Assembly (NCBI GenBank): GCA_943330705.2 | Contig: CALQIT020000021.1 | Span: forward strand, 1-37,459 | Length of the DNA: 37,459 bases | Direction: 5' to 3' | Origin: Streptomyces griseus | Lineage (GTDB): Bacteria; Bdellovibrionota; Bdellovibrionia; Bdellovibrionales; Bdellovibrionaceae | In this document: piece by piece, positions 1 to 7,791 of the stretch | Layout of the letters: every line of letters begins with the position of its first letter | How positions within the stretch are numbered: the stretch's first letter is position 1 | The notes under the pieces: model-generated | What the model saw: only the letters and a program-made list of their open reading frames with translations | Databases searched by the model: none | Told to the model about the DNA's origin: nothing | Translations under genes and position numbers: made by a program

Positions 1-915
1 CAGGACGAAAAAATCAGCGCTGAATACAAAGTAAAAATTCTCTTGGCGCAAAAAGCAAAAGAATTTGCAGAAGAAAAACTGAGTCTAAAAAAATCTGCTA
101 GTTATTCGACTTATGTTGGCTTAAATCGCCCCTATGCGACCTATGTTGTCTCGGCGGCACCAAAATGGGAGCTCAAGCACCATCATTGGAGCTACCTTTT
201 TGTTGGAGAAATGCCCTACAAAGGGTTTTTCAGCCTTGATGAAGCAAAAGAAGAAGAAGAAAGTTTAAAAAAACAAAATCTGGATACCTATCTTCGAGGA
301 GTCAGCGCCTATAGCACTTTGGGTTGGTTCAATGATCCAATTTTGTCGTCGATGATGGGTTATGCAGACTACGACTTAGTAAATACCATTATCCACGAAA
401 CCGTCCACGCGACCCTGTATATAAAGAACTCGGCCGACTTCAATGAGCGCATGGCTGTTTTTCTTGGCAACAAAGGGGCTGAACTTTTCTATTTGGATGC
501 AGAAGGAAAAAATTCTGCTACTTTAAAAGAAATCCAGAACGAAAACGAAGACGACAAAAAGTTCTCTGAATTTATCAGCACCGAACTCAATGACCTGACG
601 ACCTGGTATAAGGCACAAAAGGAACAAACCGAAGACCTGCGCATAGCTCGAATAAAGGAAATTCAAGCCCGATTCAGTCAGCAGCTTCAACCTAAATTAA
701 CGACCAAAGCCCACGACTACTTTGCAAAAATTGAACTCAATAACGCCCGGCTGAATCTGTACAAAACCTATTTCCAAGATCTTTCAGATTTCGAAAAACT
801 GTTTGTAAAAGTAAATGGCAATTTTGTGCAATTTTTAGAAGCTTGTAAAAAATTGGAAAAACACGAGAAGCCGGAAGTCGGACTGAAAGAAATGATTGGC
901 CGCCGCCCCCTCTAA
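1..915 (+). CDS. Putative zinc aminopeptidase (PF10023/COG4324-like), 5' truncated
   Basis: The reading frame is open from base 1, so the true start lies upstream; the TTG at 43 is not a convincing start. The visible 305 residues carry HETVHATLY (His codon at 394), followed 13 residues after the second His by FNE. This HExxH plus downstream Asn-Glu pattern is that of the predicted aminopeptidase family PF10023, where the motif is HExxHxxxY followed by a FNExxA block. The second half is charged and probably helical. By family analogy the protein would be a membrane-associated or periplasmic zinc peptidase; the signal or lipoprotein sequence that would settle location is outside the window. The next gene begins 16 bases after the stop, or overlaps it if a TTG start is used, so the two are probably co-transcribed. 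The family call is from motif memory, not a search. Confidence 0.72.
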   Translation, partial: QDEKISAEYKVKILLAQKAKEFAEEKLSLKKSASYSTYVGLNRPYATYVVSAAPKWELKHHHWSYLFVGEMPYKGFFSLDEAKEEEESLKKQNLDTYLRGVSAYSTLGWFNDPILSSMMGYADYDLVNTIIHETVHATLYIKNSADFNERMAVFLGNKGAELFYLDAEGKNSATLKEIQNENEDDKKFSEFISTELNDLTTWYKAQKEQTEDLRIARIKEIQARFSQQLQPKLTTKAHDYFAKIELNNARLNLYKTYFQDLSDFEKLFVKVNGNFVQFLEACKKLEKHEKPEVGLKEMIGRRPL

Positions 916-931
916 CCTGAAAGTAAGCTGT

Positions 932-2119
932 ATGTTTGGCACTCATTCAAAACTTGCATTTTTTCTGGTGGCCCACAAAATCTTGCTTTTTTCGTTGGTA
1001 CTAATTTCGTTACAAATTTTTCCGGTTTTCAGTGAGCCCGATTTCAAGGTAAGCACTCATTTTCCGCAAAGCCGTGGCTCAGAACCGGAAGATCGGTTCA
1101 AAGCTTGGGATGCCCAATTGTATTTGGAAATTGCCACCAATGGCTTTGAAGACCAAGCGAAGAACTCTTTACTCAATGCCTTTTATCCCGGCTGGCCCTA
1201 CACAATTAAGGGACTGATTATATTGCTGGGTTTAACCAGCACAACCAGCAAGGTCATCATAAGTTTGTTGCTTGCGAATATTTTTTCTATCCTTGGAACA
1301 ATGATTTTCTTTAGTTTGGTCAAAGGAAAATGGGGGACAGAACCTGCTATTTGGTCGACTCTGGTGCTAATTTCCTATCCTGGCAATTTTTTTATGAGCG
1401 TTCCTTACTCTGAATCGATGTTCTTCTTTCTTTCTGTTCTATTTTTTAAATTTCTTTTGGAAGCAAATTACAAATGGGCAGGAGTGGTGGGATTTTTTCT
1501 GCCTTTGACTCGAGCTGTGGGTCTGTTTTCAGTGCTCCCATTTCTAGTGCAGATTTTCGTTCAAAAAAAATCAAAGGCAAACAATGGTTCGAATGCCCAG
1601 AGAACAATCAATGGCAAATTCGCGATTTTCCCCTGGCTCTATGCCCTGATTCCCGTTCTTGGCATTGCCTGCTATTTCTTGCTTATTCAACTGGCCACCG
1701 GAAATTGGCTTGAAGGATTTCACGCTCAGTCACGCTATATTGGGCAGGCCTCAATTCTCAAAGTCCTTAATCCATGGCCCTTCCTGACGGCTTTGCTTTC
1801 AAAATGGGATGTCCATCCGTATGTAAACTCATCGCTGGACAAAATTGCTTTTCTTCTTCTTCTACCGCTGGTCATTCAGGTCAGAAAGCTAGAAAAAAGT
1901 CTTTTTGTCTGGGCTTTGTTACTTTGTTTAGTGCCGGCAATGAGTTTAAGCTTCATGTCATTCATACGCTTTGGCGCAGTGATCTTCCCAGCTTTTATTG
2001 TTCTTGGAAAACTCCTGACCAATTCAGGCTGGGAAACCAGGGCGCTTGTATTGGCAGCAGGAATTACTTTCCAGGTCCTATTTCTTTTGATGTACGTAAA
2101 CAACTTTTGGGTTGGCTAG
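932..2119 (+). CDS. PIG-V-like mannosyltransferase, integral membrane protein
   Basis: A 395-residue polytopic membrane protein. After a first hydrophobic segment (about 10-33), an extracytoplasmic loop carries WDAQLYLEIATNGF (Asp about residue 60) and then NAFYPGWP. This is the W-D-x-x-Y-x-x-I-A...F-x-P-x-x-P signature of the GPI mannosyltransferase II/PIG-V-like family (GT-C fold), in which the loop Asp is the presumed catalytic base using a polyprenyl-phosphate sugar donor. At least seven further hydrophobic segments follow. I chose the ATG at 932; a TTG at 896 would overlap the preceding stop and add 12 non-hydrophobic residues. The acceptor is unknown. Neighbouring genes give no clear hint beyond envelope function. 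The family call is fairly secure; the substrate is not. Confidence 0.7.
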   Translation: MFGTHSKLAFFLVAHKILLFSLVLISLQIFPVFSEPDFKVSTHFPQSRGSEPEDRFKAWDAQLYLEIATNGFEDQAKNSLLNAFYPGWPYTIKGLIILLGLTSTTSKVIISLLLANIFSILGTMIFFSLVKGKWGTEPAIWSTLVLISYPGNFFMSVPYSESMFFFLSVLFFKFLLEANYKWAGVVGFFLPLTRAVGLFSVLPFLVQIFVQKKSKANNGSNAQRTINGKFAIFPWLYALIPVLGIACYFLLIQLATGNWLEGFHAQSRYIGQASILKVLNPWPFLTALLSKWDVHPYVNSSLDKIAFLLLLPLVIQVRKLEKSLFVWALLLCLVPAMSLSFMSFIRFGAVIFPAFIVLGKLLTNSGWETRALVLAAGITFQVLFLLMYVNNFWVG

Positions 2120-2523
2120 GACACATCATGGAAATGCGGGGACAGTAACTGCGCATCTGACTTGGTCACCGCTGAATTTCAAAAATTGGCGATTTATAAA
2201 TATGCTTTCTATATGTTTATTTCACTTTTACTAGCATCAATGCTATCGCCGGTCGCATTCCTTTCGCGATAACTATGCCCACGATTTTAGGACTTACTAT
2301 GAAAAAACACACCCTAATATGGGAACCCGACATCTGTGAAGACTATCTGTGAAAACTATGGTCAAGTGGCAAAAAGAAGTGCTTAAAAAACCGATGTTTC
2401 AATTTGAGAACTGCCATAAAACGGCTGTATAACCGTTACTAATCCAATTTGGTCCATTGCCACTTGCTTGGTCCTCATCTTGCTTGCTAAACTAGACATT
2501 GGAATCCTTATGGGGGCGCAGAC
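2120..2523 (+). other. 404-base gap without a recognised gene
   Basis: No convincing coding frame on either strand. It contains a 10-bp inverted pair CAAGTGGCAA (2363-2372) / TTGCCACTTG (2457-2466) separated by 84 bases, a direct repeat of CTATCTGTGAA-like sequence near 2340-2355, and a possible promoter close to the next gene (TTGCTT 2464-2469, 18 bases, TAAACT 2488-2493). The gap may hold decayed sequence or a small RNA; nothing recognisable was seen. Confidence 0.4.
2464..2493 (+). promoter_or_regulatory. Candidate sigma-70 promoter for the lipoprotein gene
   Basis: TTGCTT and TAAACT are separated by 18 bases; the predicted start site is about 20-25 bases before the ATG at 2524. Both hexamers are imperfect matches. 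Confidence 0.28.
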
Positions 2524-3735
2524 ATGACTTTTCGTAAAACATGGAAATTTGCGATTCTTTTATTTGCGTTGGCGGCGATGCCGATTTTCTTTCAGAACTG
2601 TGCTAAACGCGAGACCTATGAAGACGTGGTCGCAAAGTCACAGAATGACCTCAGTCTTTCTGACGAAGAATCGATCAAGGATTTCGGCGATACGGCTTTT
2701 GGAAATTGTCCACTTACCACAGCAGCTCCTGTATTTCATATCGCCGATCAAGTGAGTATGAATCTAGGTGGCGGTGCAGTCGGCGAAGCTTTCTGGATTT
2801 TCAGAAAAAAGCTGCCTGATGGCTCTGCTGAATTGACACGAATTCAAAGTGCTTCGATTGTTCAAAGCAGTGCAAGCTTTAGACTGGCCTATCCCTATAG
2901 TGATGCCTTTGATGCCGGCAAATACTCGGTCTTTGTTGGACTTCGCGATCCGCAAGGAATAGCTATTTGTCGCAGTAATGATGTCATGATCGATTTAGTA
3001 CCAAGCTGTTCATTACTTCCAGACCGAACTATTGTGGCGGTTGGCGACGCAGTTACCTACCGTCTGCAGGCGCCGGCGAACTTGCCTTCAACGGCACCCA
3101 TTCAGACAGTTTTGTTTTTCGGCCAAAAAAATACAGTCGATGATTTATTCGGAATTACCATGGCAGCATCGGGATCCGGGGGCTATAAAGAAACAATGAC
3201 AGCGCTTGGCTCCTACACTCGTTTTGCCGAGGCCAAAGATGCAGCAGGCAAAATGCTCTGCCGTAGCAATACACTTGGGATATCTGTGCAAGCGGGGGTT
3301 TCGCCCCAGCAATTACCCGGCTGCTCTTTGAGCTTTACCGGAAATTATCTTTTTTCATACACCTTTGTCAGCCGGGTAGGCGCGACCTATGCTGGATCTG
3401 GCGGGATATCTGCCGTGATCAATAATAAATCTGGATCCACTGGCGCCTGCAGCGTAAAGTACACCTTGCTTGAAACAACCCAATGGCAAACAAAAACATA
3501 CCCGCTTTTAACCACGGCATTACCTGGAAATTCACAAACGCATTCCATTCAATTTACTACGAAAACCAACTTTACAAATGCAACACAGCTCAATGTTCCC
3601 AAGGTGCGGATCGAAGTTCTTTGTCCAACCAATGCTCCCAGACTTCAGGGGATTTGCGGGCCGATCAGTATTTTTTCGCCGCCCATTATTAAATTAAAAG
3701 CCGTGCAAAGCGAAACATGTGAGTGCGTTCCGTAA
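2524..3735 (+). CDS. Modular lipoprotein with three repeated beta-type domains
   Basis: 403 residues. An N-terminal lysine/arginine-rich start, hydrophobic stretch (8-24) and FFQNC with Cys26 form a signal peptide with a non-canonical lipobox (FQNC rather than LAGC), a form I associate with Bdellovibrio-type bacteria. After a charged linker (27-58) come two similar modules of about 90 residues, each opened by Cys-(Pro/Ser)-Leu (Cys62, Cys162) and closed by CRSN (Cys149, Cys246). A third module starts at GCSL (Cys267) and ends in a cysteine-rich tail (CECVP). The paired cysteines suggest one disulfide per module in an Ig-like or beta-sandwich fold exported to the cell surface or periplasm. I do not recognise a named family. 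The start ATG at 2524 is preceded by a G-rich stretch. A terminator-like hairpin follows at 3741. Confidence 0.72.
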   Translation: MTFRKTWKFAILLFALAAMPIFFQNCAKRETYEDVVAKSQNDLSLSDEESIKDFGDTAFGNCPLTTAAPVFHIADQVSMNLGGGAVGEAFWIFRKKLPDGSAELTRIQSASIVQSSASFRLAYPYSDAFDAGKYSVFVGLRDPQGIAICRSNDVMIDLVPSCSLLPDRTIVAVGDAVTYRLQAPANLPSTAPIQTVLFFGQKNTVDDLFGITMAASGSGGYKETMTALGSYTRFAEAKDAAGKMLCRSNTLGISVQAGVSPQQLPGCSLSFTGNYLFSYTFVSRVGATYAGSGGISAVINNKSGSTGACSVKYTLLETTQWQTKTYPLLTTALPGNSQTHSIQFTTKTNFTNATQLNVPKVRIEVLCPTNAPRLQGICGPISIFSPPIIKLKAVQSETCECVP

Positions 3736-3740
3736 AGATG

Positions 3741-3793
3741 AAAAGCCAAGTTCTATTCTTCAATTAATTTCGGTAAAGGTTTTGGCTTTTTTT
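3741..3793 (+). terminator. Rho-independent-type terminator of the lipoprotein gene
   Basis: AAAAGCCAA (3741-3749) pairs with TTGGCTTTT (3782-3790), followed by a T run to 3793. The loop is long (32 bases). The structure lies inside the 3' end of the convergent gene 3753-4217, so one stretch would serve as coding sequence on one strand and terminator on the other. Confidence 0.45.
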
Positions 3794-4217
3794 CTTCGGT
3801 CTTATTTTCTGGATTCGCGAGCATTCCCTTAAGTCGATTGGAAATATCATTCTTTAGAACAAAGTACTGAGCGGCCTTGTCGGTACCGAACAATTTTAAA
3901 ATCTTGTCCACTTCCTCAAGTTGCAGTTGATTGTATTCGCTTAATACTTTTCGATAACCTTTGATCAGGGTTTGTTTTTCTTTAACCGCTTTGGACTGGG
4001 ACATATTTTTCAAATGGACCTGAATGGTTTCGTTAAATTTAGACTTGCGACTATTCAAACTACGGATCAATTCAGAAAAAGATTTTTCTTCGCTGACAGT
4101 TAATCTTAGATCTTCTGACATTTTCCAAAGAAAAAGTTCTTCGATGCGATTGCGACTTTCTGCCGCAATGGATGAAACCGAGGTAAGAAACAACAGCAGG
4201 CTGATAAAAATCTTCAT
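3753..4217 (-). CDS. Small periplasmic helical protein, Spy/CpxP-like
   Basis: 154 residues with a clear Sec signal peptide (MKIFISLLLFLTSVSSIAA, cleavage after Ala19). The mature part is almost entirely predicted helix, rich in Lys and Glu, with a block (LFLWKMSEDLRLTVSEEK onward, residues 28-62) resembling the LTxxQ-type repeats of Spy/CpxP periplasmic chaperones and sensors. The C-terminus is Lys/Pro-rich. It is the third gene of a minus-strand cluster sigma factor - anti-sigma factor - this gene (38-base gap after the anti-sigma gene), a position typical of envelope stress modules. It could be a periplasmic chaperone or a sensor acting on the anti-sigma factor. The Spy/CpxP assignment rests on size, export and helical pattern, not on an unambiguous motif. 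Confidence 0.55.
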   Translation of the reverse strand: MKIFISLLLFLTSVSSIAAESRNRIEELFLWKMSEDLRLTVSEEKSFSELIRSLNSRKSKFNETIQVHLKNMSQSKAVKEKQTLIKGYRKVLSEYNQLQLEEVDKILKLFGTDKAAQYFVLKNDISNRLKGMLANPENKTEEKKPKPLPKLIEE

Positions 4218-4255
4218 GGTGGCTTCCCCTCATCGGAAGCGACCAATTATTTGTA

Positions 4256-4774
4256 TTAGTTACTTCGAATGAGATCTTTAAGATCCTTCGTAGTTAAATC
4301 ATGAAAATTTTGTCCAGCAACGTCTACAAAAAAATCATTTGAATTCTGATAACTCGCCATTTCGGCTAACTCATCAGGTGAACCCATGGCGTGGTGCATG
4401 ATATTTTTTGAATTTAACTGATTTCTAAGCAAACCGACGCCTATAAAAATGACCGCAGCTAGCGCCAGAGTTGAGCTCGCAAGAAACCAACTTTTCGGCA
4501 ATCTTGGGGCCCAAAGAAGACGGCTCCGGGGTGGCCGCTTTGGTAGCTCTTTATCATCGATGGCGCTCATGATCTTATCGTGCAGGCTATCAAAGAAGGC
4601 CTCGTCTAAATCGGGTAGCGCCTGCTGATAAGTCTGCAGCTTCTGTTTGGTATTTTGGTACTGATTCAGAGCTTTCTTCTCTGAAGAATTGGCGTCCAGA
4701 TGCGCCTGCATTTGCTTTTTCATCCTTGGGTCGACTTCGCCCTCAGAGTATTCGATAAGCCAATTGTCTTTCAT
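4256..4774 (-). CDS. Membrane-anchored anti-sigma factor, zinc-less
   Basis: 172 residues. The N-terminal cytoplasmic part (1-90) starts with MKDNWLIEYSEGEVDPRMKKQ and looks like a short anti-sigma domain of the kind that begins with a Trp/Leu helix and a ..GE.. turn. One transmembrane helix follows (about 96-116), then a short periplasmic tail of about 55 residues. There is no cysteine, so the HxxxCxxC zinc site of ZAS-type anti-sigma factors is absent. The start codon overlaps the sigma factor stop by four bases (ATGA, 4771-4774), indicating translational coupling and a stoichiometric partner. It presumably sequesters the sigma factor at the inner membrane and releases it on envelope stress, possibly via proteolysis. 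Function is inferred from context and topology. Confidence 0.72.
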   Translation of the reverse strand: MKDNWLIEYSEGEVDPRMKKQMQAHLDANSSEKKALNQYQNTKQKLQTYQQALPDLDEAFFDSLHDKIMSAIDDKELPKRPPRSRLLWAPRLPKSWFLASSTLALAAVIFIGVGLLRNQLNSKNIMHHAMGSPDELAEMASYQNSNDFFVDVAGQNFHDLTTKDLKDLIRSN

Positions 4775-5427
4775 GATTCAACCTCTGCGACTCTGGACAT
4801 TTCCATAAAAATTCCACCGTAATCTTCTGACCATCTTTCGAGGTCCTGATGTGCTGATAATTCTTCCTTTAAACGCATCAGTGCATGCCGATAGTTAGCC
4901 TTCGCTGTGTCGTAGGGACATTCCATTATTTCTGCGATTTCTTTGAAGCTTAGATCTTCATAGACCCGCAGAACCAGAGCTGTGCGCTGCTTAAAAGGCA
5001 ACGCTTCAACATGTTTCTGAATCAGTTTAGCAACAGCATTTTGCACTAACTCATTCTCGGCTCTGGCCATTACCGCTAAAGGGACGTCATCGATATCACT
5101 CATGTCATGACTGCGATCTCTGAGCTTGTTCTTGGCCGTATTGATCGCGATCTGAAATAACCAACTCTTAAAAGAAGATCGTGATTCAAAGGAGCTCAAG
5201 CGCTCGAAGGCTTTGATAAAGGCGTCCTGCACGACGTCCTCTGCCGCATCCATGTCCTTCATAAATCGGTAACTCATTCTTAGCAGTGCCTTCTGATGCC
5301 TTCTTACCAACGTGGAGAAGGCCTTCCTATCGCCCTGCCTTACCTGTTCGACAATTTCGCCGTCCGTCCATTCTTTCTCGGTCATATGACTCGCCCCTGT
5401 CGCAAATGGGTTAGTTACTTCTGACAT
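4771..5427 (-). CDS. ECF (RpoE-like) RNA polymerase sigma factor
   Basis: 218 residues. Region 2 (about 25-105) contains the core-binding and -10 recognition segment with AAEDVVQDAFIKAFERLSSF and SFKSWLFQIAINTAKNKLRD; region 4 (about 138-192) contains LPFKQRTALVLRVYEDLSFKE and the helix-turn-helix up to ALMRLKEEL. There is no sigma 1.1 or region 3, so it is an ECF sigma factor. ATG 5427 opens the frame; Met15 (MTEKEW) is an alternative start and lies nearer the conserved domain. It is the first gene of a three-gene unit with its anti-sigma factor. In B. bacteriovorus an RpoE-like factor (Bd0743, from memory) sits beside the FHA-GGDEF gene dgcB, as here, and was linked in the literature to heat-shock gene control. 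Autoregulation is likely but I could not identify an ECF promoter upstream with confidence. Confidence 0.92.
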   Translation of the reverse strand: MSEVTNPFATGASHMTEKEWTDGEIVEQVRQGDRKAFSTLVRRHQKALLRMSYRFMKDMDAAEDVVQDAFIKAFERLSSFESRSSFKSWLFQIAINTAKNKLRDRSHDMSDIDDVPLAVMARAENELVQNAVAKLIQKHVEALPFKQRTALVLRVYEDLSFKEIAEIMECPYDTAKANYRHALMRLKEELSAHQDLERWSEDYGGIFMEMSRVAEVES

Positions 5428-5476
5428 TATTTTCTGCCCATCAAACTGCTGACTCTTGCTAACTATCTGTGCAATC

Positions 5477-5498
5477 GGCGGACCACGAAAGTGGTGCC
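5477..5498. repeat. Hairpin upstream of the ECF sigma gene
   Basis: ACCAC (5482-5486) and GTGGT (5491-5495) enclose a GAAA loop; GGC (5477-5479) and GCC (5496-5498 region) could extend the stem around a bulge. It lies about 50 bases before the sigma factor start. No T run follows in either direction, so it is not a typical terminator. Confidence 0.35.
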
Positions 5499-5581
5499 AA
5501 ACTGGGTAAGTTGCTGAAATTATTAATTATTTTTTGTATAAGGGATTCTTATGCGAAAACCGAATCGGCTAGGAAAACAAC

Positions 5582-6508
5582 CTAGGGTGCTAGAGTCACT
5601 CGATTTCTTCCGGTCTGTTTGGACTGATAAAGAGCTTCATCTGCCCGCTTAAAGAGGGTGTCCCAGTAACTTTCGACGCTTTTCTTAGTCGCGCAACCAA
5701 TTGAAATCGTGACATGGATCTGTTTATCTTCGAAATGAAAGTCGTAGGATTCAACCATGGTGCGCAGCCGCTCAGCCACGTCCAGTGCCGTTTTGATACC
5801 TGCGGCCGGTAACAAAATTACAAATTCTTCGCCCCCATAGCGCGCAAAATAGTCATGGGAACGCACAACCTTGGTACTTACCAAGCGGCCCAGTTCGCGC
5901 AGAACGCAATCACCGCCAGCATGCCCGTAAGTATCGTTAACCTTCTTAAAAAAATCGATATCAAAAACTAGAACACTGAGTTCTTCGGCCAGGACTTCAG
6001 ATCGCTTGATCGCTTCTGGACCTTTTTCAATCAAAGCGCCTTTGCTCCAAGCCCCGGTCATGGCATCTTTTGCAGCCTTTTCATTAAGTTCTTTATTGGT
6101 GATGGCCTCAAGGTTTCCACTTTCCAGAAATTTAAATATTACATTTCCAGTTTTAAGCTGATCGTTATTTAAAAGGCGCGCTGGAGCATTCGGCGCAAGC
6201 TCTTCATTATTTATATAAGTTTTATTCGAAGATCCCAAATCTTGCACCAACACATCTTTGCCCGTGACTTCAAACCGGGCATGGTTGCGGCTGACACTCT
6301 TGTCATCTATGTAAATCTGACAGTCGATGGAACGTCCTAAAATATGTTCTTGCTCAGTCAGGGCAAATTGTTTGCCGACGTATCCGGCGGGTCCGATGAG
6401 GACGACCAATGTTGGCGGCGAATCATCAGCAGCTCGGACCCTTCCATTAAAAGTGTCCGATCCCGAAACGATCGTCTTGTCTAATTCATCTTCAGAGTTT
6501 TGGGCCAT
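5582..6508 (-). CDS. dgcB: FHA-GGDEF diguanylate cyclase, DgcB-like
   Basis: 308 residues. The acidic N-terminal tail contains DKTIVSG with Thr12. An FHA domain follows (about 33-128) with the phosphothreonine-binding residues of the fold: LGRS (58-60), SRNH (73-76) and GSSNKTYIN (92-100). The GGDEF domain (about 143-308) has FDIDFFKKVND (metal and GTP binding), an active GGEEF (225-229), and an intact inhibitory I-site RSHD (216-219) five residues before it. It should make cyclic di-GMP from two GTP in the cytoplasm and be product-inhibited. In B. bacteriovorus the FHA-GGDEF enzyme DgcB is required for prey invasion, and its FHA domain recognises a phosphorylated threonine in its own N-terminal tail (published work, from memory); Thr12 here is the obvious equivalent. 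It is the last gene of the 10094-5582 unit, 39 bases after pgi. Confidence 0.9.
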   Translation of the reverse strand: MAQNSEDELDKTIVSGSDTFNGRVRAADDSPPTLVVLIGPAGYVGKQFALTEQEHILGRSIDCQIYIDDKSVSRNHARFEVTGKDVLVQDLGSSNKTYINNEELAPNAPARLLNNDQLKTGNVIFKFLESGNLEAITNKELNEKAAKDAMTGAWSKGALIEKGPEAIKRSEVLAEELSVLVFDIDFFKKVNDTYGHAGGDCVLRELGRLVSTKVVRSHDYFARYGGEEFVILLPAAGIKTALDVAERLRTMVESYDFHFEDKQIHVTISIGCATKKSVESYWDTLFKRADEALYQSKQTGRNRVTLAP

Positions 6509-6547
6509 TACAATGATTATAGGAACTCACCCAATCAGAAACAAGGA

Positions 6548-7771
6548 TCACGACTTTAATATTTCTTTGGCTAGTCTCTTGCCCAGCTCGACCCCGGGCT
6601 GATCAAACGCGTTGATGTCCAGGGCCTCGCCTAGGCCACCGACCACGAGCTCCCAGAACATAAAAATGTATCCGATGGTAGCTGGACTTAAATCATGGAG
6701 CTTTAATTCAAGGGTAGAAACCCCTTCTTGGCTTAGGGCTTTACGAGTGGCTTCGGCTTCGGCAGCCAATAGTTCCCCCATTTGTCGACCAACAAAAAAT
6801 TGATTTTCAGGAAACCCAGAGGTCTCAAGGGCCCAGGGACCGCTTTCGGCAGTATTAACACGAACAAAAGTGACAAATTTATCAGGAGCACCCTCCATGA
6901 CTTGTTGTAAAATCGAATGCTGATCACAGGCGCCCACGGCCCCCATAGGAGTGCTTGCACGCGGGGCAGCTTTTGCTTGGCGATCCAGTTTTTTTGCCAA
7001 AGACTCGGCCCATAACTGCTGTAGCCACGCCCCCAAAGTTTTTAAACTAGAACAGTAGAACCAAAATAAAGAAATCCATTCTTCACGCTTAAAGCTCATC
7101 AAGGTTTGCGCCATAAAATCTGAGATCTCGGGACCGCTAGCCAAGGCTTGCTTGGCCCCCCGGCGAAATTCCTGAATATCCAACCCAAGAAACGCGGCTG
7201 GCAACATTCCCACGGCAGTCAGAACTGAAAATCGTCCGCCGACGTCCAAAGGAATTTCTAGTATTGAAGCCTTATTTTTTTGCGCCCAATTGAACAGGGG
7301 ATTGGCTCGTAATTCAGTCACCGCACAGATGACGGGCTGGGGTAACGACTGACGACGATAAGTTTCCAAAATATAATCAGCCGAAACAATCGTTTCAATC
7401 GTCGAGCCACTTTTTGAAGTAAACACCCATGCTGTCTTGGCCAAATTAGACAGGCCAGCAAACAACCGCTTGAACTCAAGGGCATCCACGTTATCACAAA
7501 AATGCAATCGTCGATCGGACTGCGGGGTTTGAAAAATTTCTTGCACAACTCGTGGCCCGAGACCGCTGCCTCCGATACCCACCACGACCAAATCGGTGCA
7601 CTGACCGCGCAGCTCCGTTGCCACTCTTTCGATCTCACGCCATAGCTCATCGCGCATTGGGATTTGCATAAAGCCCAAATCATTTCGCGCTAAAAGAGTC
7701 TTCAGTGCGCGCTGTGATTTTTCTAAAAGAAAAGGATCCGTCGAATGTGATTTTTGACTTATTTTAAGCAT
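6548..7771 (-). CDS. pgi: Glucose-6-phosphate isomerase
   Basis: 407 residues, interconverting glucose 6-phosphate and fructose 6-phosphate in the cytoplasm. Family landmarks in order: VVVGIGGSGLGPRV (substrate loop), VFTSKSGSTIET (phosphate-binding SIS segment), ACDQHSILQQVMEGAPDK (catalytic His and Glu), and FDQPGVELGKRLAKE near the C-terminus (catalytic Lys). The length is near that of the shorter bacterial PGI forms (about 410-450) rather than the 550-residue E. coli type. GTG (7774) and ATG (7771) are adjacent possible starts; ATG was taken. It sits 20 bases after the metallophosphoesterase gene and 39 before the cyclase gene, so sugar metabolism and c-di-GMP production appear to share a transcript. 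Confidence 0.93.
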   Translation of the reverse strand: MLKISQKSHSTDPFLLEKSQRALKTLLARNDLGFMQIPMRDELWREIERVATELRGQCTDLVVVGIGGSGLGPRVVQEIFQTPQSDRRLHFCDNVDALEFKRLFAGLSNLAKTAWVFTSKSGSTIETIVSADYILETYRRQSLPQPVICAVTELRANPLFNWAQKNKASILEIPLDVGGRFSVLTAVGMLPAAFLGLDIQEFRRGAKQALASGPEISDFMAQTLMSFKREEWISLFWFYCSSLKTLGAWLQQLWAESLAKKLDRQAKAAPRASTPMGAVGACDQHSILQQVMEGAPDKFVTFVRVNTAESGPWALETSGFPENQFFVGRQMGELLAAEAEATRKALSQEGVSTLELKLHDLSPATIGYIFMFWELVVGGLGEALDINAFDQPGVELGKRLAKEILKS

Positions 7772-7791
7772 CACCGTGTATAGCGATTAGA

